Source: Ramlibacter terrae (GTDB lineage Bacteria; Pseudomonadota; Gammaproteobacteria; Burkholderiales; Burkholderiaceae_C). Taken from it: a DNA stretch of 64,000 nt. Each line of letters begins with the position of its first letter. The stretch's first letter is position 1. This document shows, piece by piece, positions 60,730 to 64,000 of the stretch. A program made the position numbers and the translations under genes. The stretch is taken from assembly GCA_013127575.1 (NCBI GenBank), contig CP053418.1, forward strand, positions 2,232,001-2,296,000, in the 5' to 3' direction. The notes beneath the pieces are model-generated. The model did no database searches and was not told where the DNA came from. It was given only the letters and a program-made list of their open reading frames with translations.

Positions 60730-61292
60730 ATGAAAACCATTCCCGAAATCAAGCAGAACCTGCAGGGCAAGATGGACCAGTCCATCGCGGCCTTCAAGAA
60801 CACCCTGACCAAGATCCGCACCGGCCGCGCCAACCCGCAGATCCTGGACACGGTGCACGTCGACTACTACGGCTCGATGGTGCCGATCGGCCGGTGGCCA
60901 ACGTGTCGCTGCTGGACAACCGCACCATCAGCGTCCAGCCACGGGAAAAGGGCATGGGCGCCAAGATCGAGAAGGCCATCCGCGAAAGCGACCTCGGCCT
61001 GAACCCCGCTTCGATGGGCGACCTGATCCGCGTGCCGATGCCGCCGATGAGCGAAGAGCGCCGCAAGGAAATGACCAAGCTGGTGCGCAGCGAAGGCGAG
61101 AACGCCAAGATCGCCATCCGCAACCTGCGCCGCGATGCCAACGAGCACGTGAAGAAGCTGGTCAAGGACAAGGAAGCGTCCGAAGACGACCAGAAGCGCG
61201 CCGAGGCCGACGTGCAGAAGGTGACCGACAAGCACATCGCCGAGGTCGACCAGCTCGTCGCCGCCAAGGAACAGGAAATCATGGCGGTGTGA
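60730..61292 (+). CDS. frr: ribosome recycling factor
   Basis: About 187 residues. Start [20 protein letters not shown], then [40 protein letters not shown] (after repair), [20 protein letters not shown] and [20 protein letters not shown]. With EF-G it splits post-termination ribosomes. One break at about 60893 is CCAGG read as CCGG. GGAGGAGCTGACC is a strong ribosome binding site 20 bases after pyrH. Confidence 0.97.
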
Positions 61293-61310
61293 GCCCCCGG
61301 CTCCCACCGC

Positions 61311-62054
61311 ATGAACCGAATGACCGCGCCGGGCACCGTCCCCCAGCACATCGCCATCGTGATGGACGGCAACGGCCGCTGGGCCACCCGCCGTTACCTG
61401 CCGCGCGTCGCGGGCCACAAGAAGGGCGTCGATGCCCTGCGCGCGTGCGTTCGCCATTGCGGCGACCGCGGCGTCAAGGTGCTGACCGTCTTCGCCTTTT
61501 CCTCCGAGAACTGGAACCGTCCGCCCGAGGAGGTTTCGGGGTTGATGGAGCTGCTGGCGATGGCGCTGTCGCGCGAGGTTCCGCAGCTGCAGTCGGAAGG
61601 CGTGCGCATCCATTTCATCGGCGACCGCTCCGCCCTGTCGGAGAAGGTGCGCAACGGGCTGGAGCAGGCCGAAGCGGCCACCGCCGGCAACGCGCGGCTG
61701 GTGTTCAACATCTGCTTCAACTACGGCGGCCGCTGGGACATCGCGCAGGCGGCGGCCAAGCTGGCGGCGCGGGGCGAGCCGATCACCGAGCAGAGCATGG
61801 ACCGCGCGATGGCGCTGGCCCACGTGTCCGATCCCGACCTGCTGATCCGCACCGGCGGCGAGCAGCGCATCTCCAACTTCCTGCTCTGGCAGGCGGCCTA
61901 CAGCGAGCTGTACTTCAGCGACAAGCTGTGGCCCGATTTCGACGCGGCCGCGATCGACGAAGCCATCGCCGACTATGCGCGGCGCGAGCGCCGCTTCGGC
62001 CGAACTTCCGAGCAGCTGGCGCAGCCGGCCGACACCGGCCGCAAGGCCGCCTGA
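61311..62054 (+). CDS. uppS: undecaprenyl diphosphate synthase
   Basis: Intact 247-residue cis-prenyltransferase: [20 protein letters not shown] (catalytic Asp), [40 protein letters not shown], and [20 protein letters not shown]. It adds isopentenyl units in cis to make C55-PP, the cell-wall lipid carrier, from precursors produced by the MEP pathway (IspD/IspF/Dxr, all in this window). Confidence 0.97.
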   Translation: MNRMTAPGTVPQHIAIVMDGNGRWATRRYLPRVAGHKKGVDALRACVRHCGDRGVKVLTVFAFSSENWNRPPEEVSGLMELLAMALSREVPQLQSEGVRIHFIGDRSALSEKVRNGLEQAEAATAGNARLVFNICFNYGGRWDIAQAAAKLAARGEPITEQSMDRAMALAHVSDPDLLIRTGGEQRISNFLLWQAAYSELYFSDKLWPDFDAAAIDEAIADYARRERRFGRTSEQLAQPADTGRKAA

Positions 62055-62067
62055 ACGAAGGCCTCGC

Positions 62068-62919
62068 ATGCTCAAGCAGCGGATCATCACCGCCGTGATA
62101 TTGCTGGCCATCCTGTTGCCGGCCCTGTTCTGGCGCACGCCCGAACCTTTCCTCGCCATCACGCTGCTGCTGATCGCGGCCGGCGGCTGGGAGTGGGGCC
62201 GCCTCAACGGACTGGGGCAGGGCGCCGCGGTCGCCGCCGGGGCCGTGACGCTGGTGCTGAGTGCCGCGACTGGTGGCTGGGCTGGCCCGAGCGCCCTTCG
62301 TCCGTGCTTTGGTCGGTGGTGGGCGCGGCCGGGTGCTGGCCGGCGCCTGGCTGATGCGCAGCGGCGTCGAGGGCTGGCCGCGCATCCCGCGCGCGGCGCG
62401 CCTGGTCGTGGGGCTGCTCTCGCTGGTGCTGGCCTGGCTCGCCATGGCGCAGGCCCGCGTCGTCGGCATCAACTTCCTGCTCTCGGTGCTGGTGCTCGTG
62501 TGGGTGGCCGACATCTTCGCGTACATCGCCGGGCGCACGCTGGGCGGCCGCTTCTTCGTGCGCAAGCTGGCGCCGGCGCTCAGCCCGAAGAAGAGCTGGG
62601 AAGGCGCGCTGGGCGGCATGCTCGCCGTGGTCGTGCTGGCATTCGCACGGACCTTCGCCGACGCTGCCGCGCAGGCGCAGGTGCCCAGCCTCTATTCGCG
62701 GCTGGCCTCGATGGGCTGGCTGGTGCTGGTCATCGCCGCCGTCTTCTGGCGGCCATGAGCGTCGTCGGCGACCTGGTGGAGTCGCTGGTCAAGCGCAGCG
62801 CCGGCTTCAAGGATTCCAGCCAGTTGCTGCCCGGGCACGGCGGCGTGCTCGACCGCGTCGACGCGCTGCTGCCGACGCTGCCGCTGGCCATGATGCTCGC
62901 CTCGCTCGCCCAACGATGA
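62068..62919 (+). CDS. cdsA: phosphatidate cytidylyltransferase
   Basis: About 285 residues, multiple helices ([57 protein letters not shown]) and the CDP-DAG synthase signature [20 protein letters not shown] with [15 protein letters not shown]. It makes CDP-diacylglycerol for PssA and for phosphatidylglycerol/cardiolipin. Breaks at about 62270, 62330 and 62743 are all CCTGG errors (ATWWLGWPE; GAAWVLAGAW; AVFLAAMSV). Its stop overlaps the dxr ATG (ATGA). Confidence 0.95.
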   Translation: MLKQRIITAVILLAILLPALFWRTPEPFLAITLLLIAAGGWEWGRLNGLGQGAAVAAGAVTLVLSAATGGWAGPSALRPCFGRWWARPGAGRRLADAQRRRGLAAHPARGAPGRGAALAGAGLARHGAGPRRRHQLPALGAGARVGGRHLRVHRRAHAGRPLLRAQAGAGAQPEEELGRRAGRHARRGRAGIRTDLRRRCRAGAGAQPLFAAGLDGLAGAGHRRRLLAAMSVVGDLVESLVKRSAGFKDSSQLLPGHGGVLDRVDALLPTLPLAMMLASLAQR

Positions 62920-64000
62920 AGCAGCGGGTCACCGTCCTCGGTTCCACCGGCTCGGTGGGCGCCAACACGCTCGACGTGATCGCCCGGCACCCCGGGAAAT
63001 TCGAGGTGTTCGCGCTCAGCGCATCGTCGCAGGTCGACGTGATGCTGCAGCAGTGCGCGCAGTTCCGTCCGGCGATCGCCGTGATGGCGCAGGAGGACGC
63101 GGCCCGCGCACTCGCGGCCCGCATGGAATCCAGTGGCCTGCCGACGCGCGTGCTTGCCGGTCCCGCCGCCATCGAGACCATCGCCGCCCATGAATCCACC
63201 GACGTCGTGATGGCGTCGATCGTCGGCGCGGCCGGCCTCGCGTCGTGCCTTGCCGCCGCGCGCGCAGGCAAGAAGCTGCTGCTGGCCAACAAGGAGGCGC
63301 TGGTGGTCGGCGGCGACCTGTTCCTGGCCGCCGTGCGCGAAGGCGGAGCCCGCCTGCTGCCGATCGACAGCGAGCATTCGGCCATCTTCCAGTCGCTGCC
63401 CGAAGACGCGTCCACGGGACGCGCGGGTCGAGAAGATCATCCTCACCGCTTCCGGCGGCCCGTTCCGCACGCGCTCGCCCGAGTCGCTGCGCGACGTCAC
63501 GCCGGAACAGGCCTGCGCCCATCCGAACTGGGTGATGGGCCGCAAGATCTCGGTCGATTCGGCGACCATGATGAACAAGGCGCTGGAGGTGATCGAGGCC
63601 CGCTACCTGTTCGGCTGGGAGCCGCAGCGGCTGGAGGTCGTGATCCATCCCCAGAGCGTCATCCACTCGATGGTGCAGTACCGCGACACCTCGGTGGTGG
63701 CGCAACTCGGCACGCCCGACATGCGCGTCCCCATCGCCTATGGCTGGCCTGGCCCGACCGCGTGGCATCCGGCGCGCAGGCGCTGGACTTCTCCGCGCTG
63801 GCCGACATGAGCTTCGAATCGCTGGACAGCCGCGGCCACCGCGAACGCTTTCCGGGACTGCAACTTGCATGGGACAGCCTGGCGGCGGCGCCCGGCACCA
63901 CGGCGGTGCTCAACGCCGCCAACGAGGTGGCCGTCGCCGCCTTCTGGACCGCCGCATCCGCTTCGACCAGATCCATGCGGTGAATCTTGCAACTTTGACG
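62916..64000 (+). CDS. dxr: 1-deoxy-D-xylulose 5-phosphate reductoisomerase (3' end cut)
   Basis: About 362 residues in the window; the end lies outside. [20 protein letters not shown] is the NADPH-binding start; catalytic segments are [84 protein letters not shown] and [13 protein letters not shown]. First committed MEP step. Breaks at about 63415 (two-base loss at CCTGG, giving ASTWDARVEKI), 63743 and 63943 (CCTGG read as CTGG, giving [20 protein letters not shown]). Confidence 0.96.

Overview
The window is a chromosomal segment of a GC-rich (roughly 68-70 % by eye) betaproteobacterium, most likely order Burkholderiales, family Comamonadaceae (Ramlibacter/Variovorax/Acidovorax-like). The evidence is the TctA/TctB/Bug transporter set with an extra solitary Bug protein, PhaR, a RelA with a decayed HD domain, an EnvZ/OmpR pair, and the conserved gene order rpsB-tsf-pyrH-frr-uppS-cdsA-dxr. 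Genes are packed on both strands, often with 1-4 base overlaps (ATGA, GTGA, TTGA). No gene-free stretch exceeds about 200 bases. I see no prophage, insertion sequence, CRISPR array, integrase or rRNA.

Layout. 1-3414 (minus): Crp/Fnr regulator (cut by the edge), LuxR-type regulator, alpha/beta hydrolase, cardiolipin synthase. 3530-5435 (plus): MBL-fold hydrolase and Ldh-family dehydrogenase. 5432-8399 (minus): tctC-tctB-tctA carboxylate transporter operon. 8502-13635 (plus): GST, SUI1/YciH factor, class A penicillin-binding protein, PAS hybrid histidine kinase. 13619-14234 (minus): RNase D-like exonuclease. 14340-21337 (plus): second Bug protein, second GST, FAH-type hydratase, transglutaminase-like protein, molybdopterin-domain protein, L,D-transpeptidase, LytM lipoprotein, MFS. 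21346-28510: small stress, envelope and hypothetical genes on both strands, ending in a phosphatidylserine-synthase-like gene. 28623-34176 (plus): MFS, Tat-exported PhoD phosphatase, 7TMR-DISM histidine kinase. 34246-38969 (minus): serB, tfoX-like, a Bug fragment, mfd. 39068-40237 (plus): ispD-ispF. 40304-42492 (minus): envZ-ompR. 42668-48391 (plus): SIMPL protein, lipid kinase, metallophosphoesterase, hydrolase, relA. Then tRNA-Val, phaR, rimO, tRNA-Leu (minus), rnr and an SDR. 53906-57971 (minus): nnr-dadA-amidase. 58143-64000 (plus): the translation, isoprenoid and lipid operon, cut inside dxr.

How the genes work together. IspD, IspF and Dxr are three MEP-pathway steps; UppS uses the product for the undecaprenyl carrier. 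The PBP, L,D-transpeptidase and LytM protein act on the peptidoglycan that depends on that carrier. CdsA makes CDP-diacylglycerol, which PssA and cardiolipin synthase (via phosphatidylglycerol) turn into membrane phospholipids. RelA, PhaR and the universal stress protein belong to starvation and storage control; RimO, RNase R, Tsf and Frr serve ribosomes and RNA quality.

The most striking property is that most long genes are broken by 1-2 base shifts, and nearly every break I could reconstruct falls on a 5'-CCWGG-3' (Dcm-type) site that was misread. The broken genes are therefore annotated as whole genes with sequence errors, not as pseudogenes. The pattern suggests native DNA methylated at CCWGG and sequenced by a modification-sensitive long-read method. 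A second theme is dispersed palindromic repeats between genes that supply the stop codon or C-terminus of several flanking proteins.
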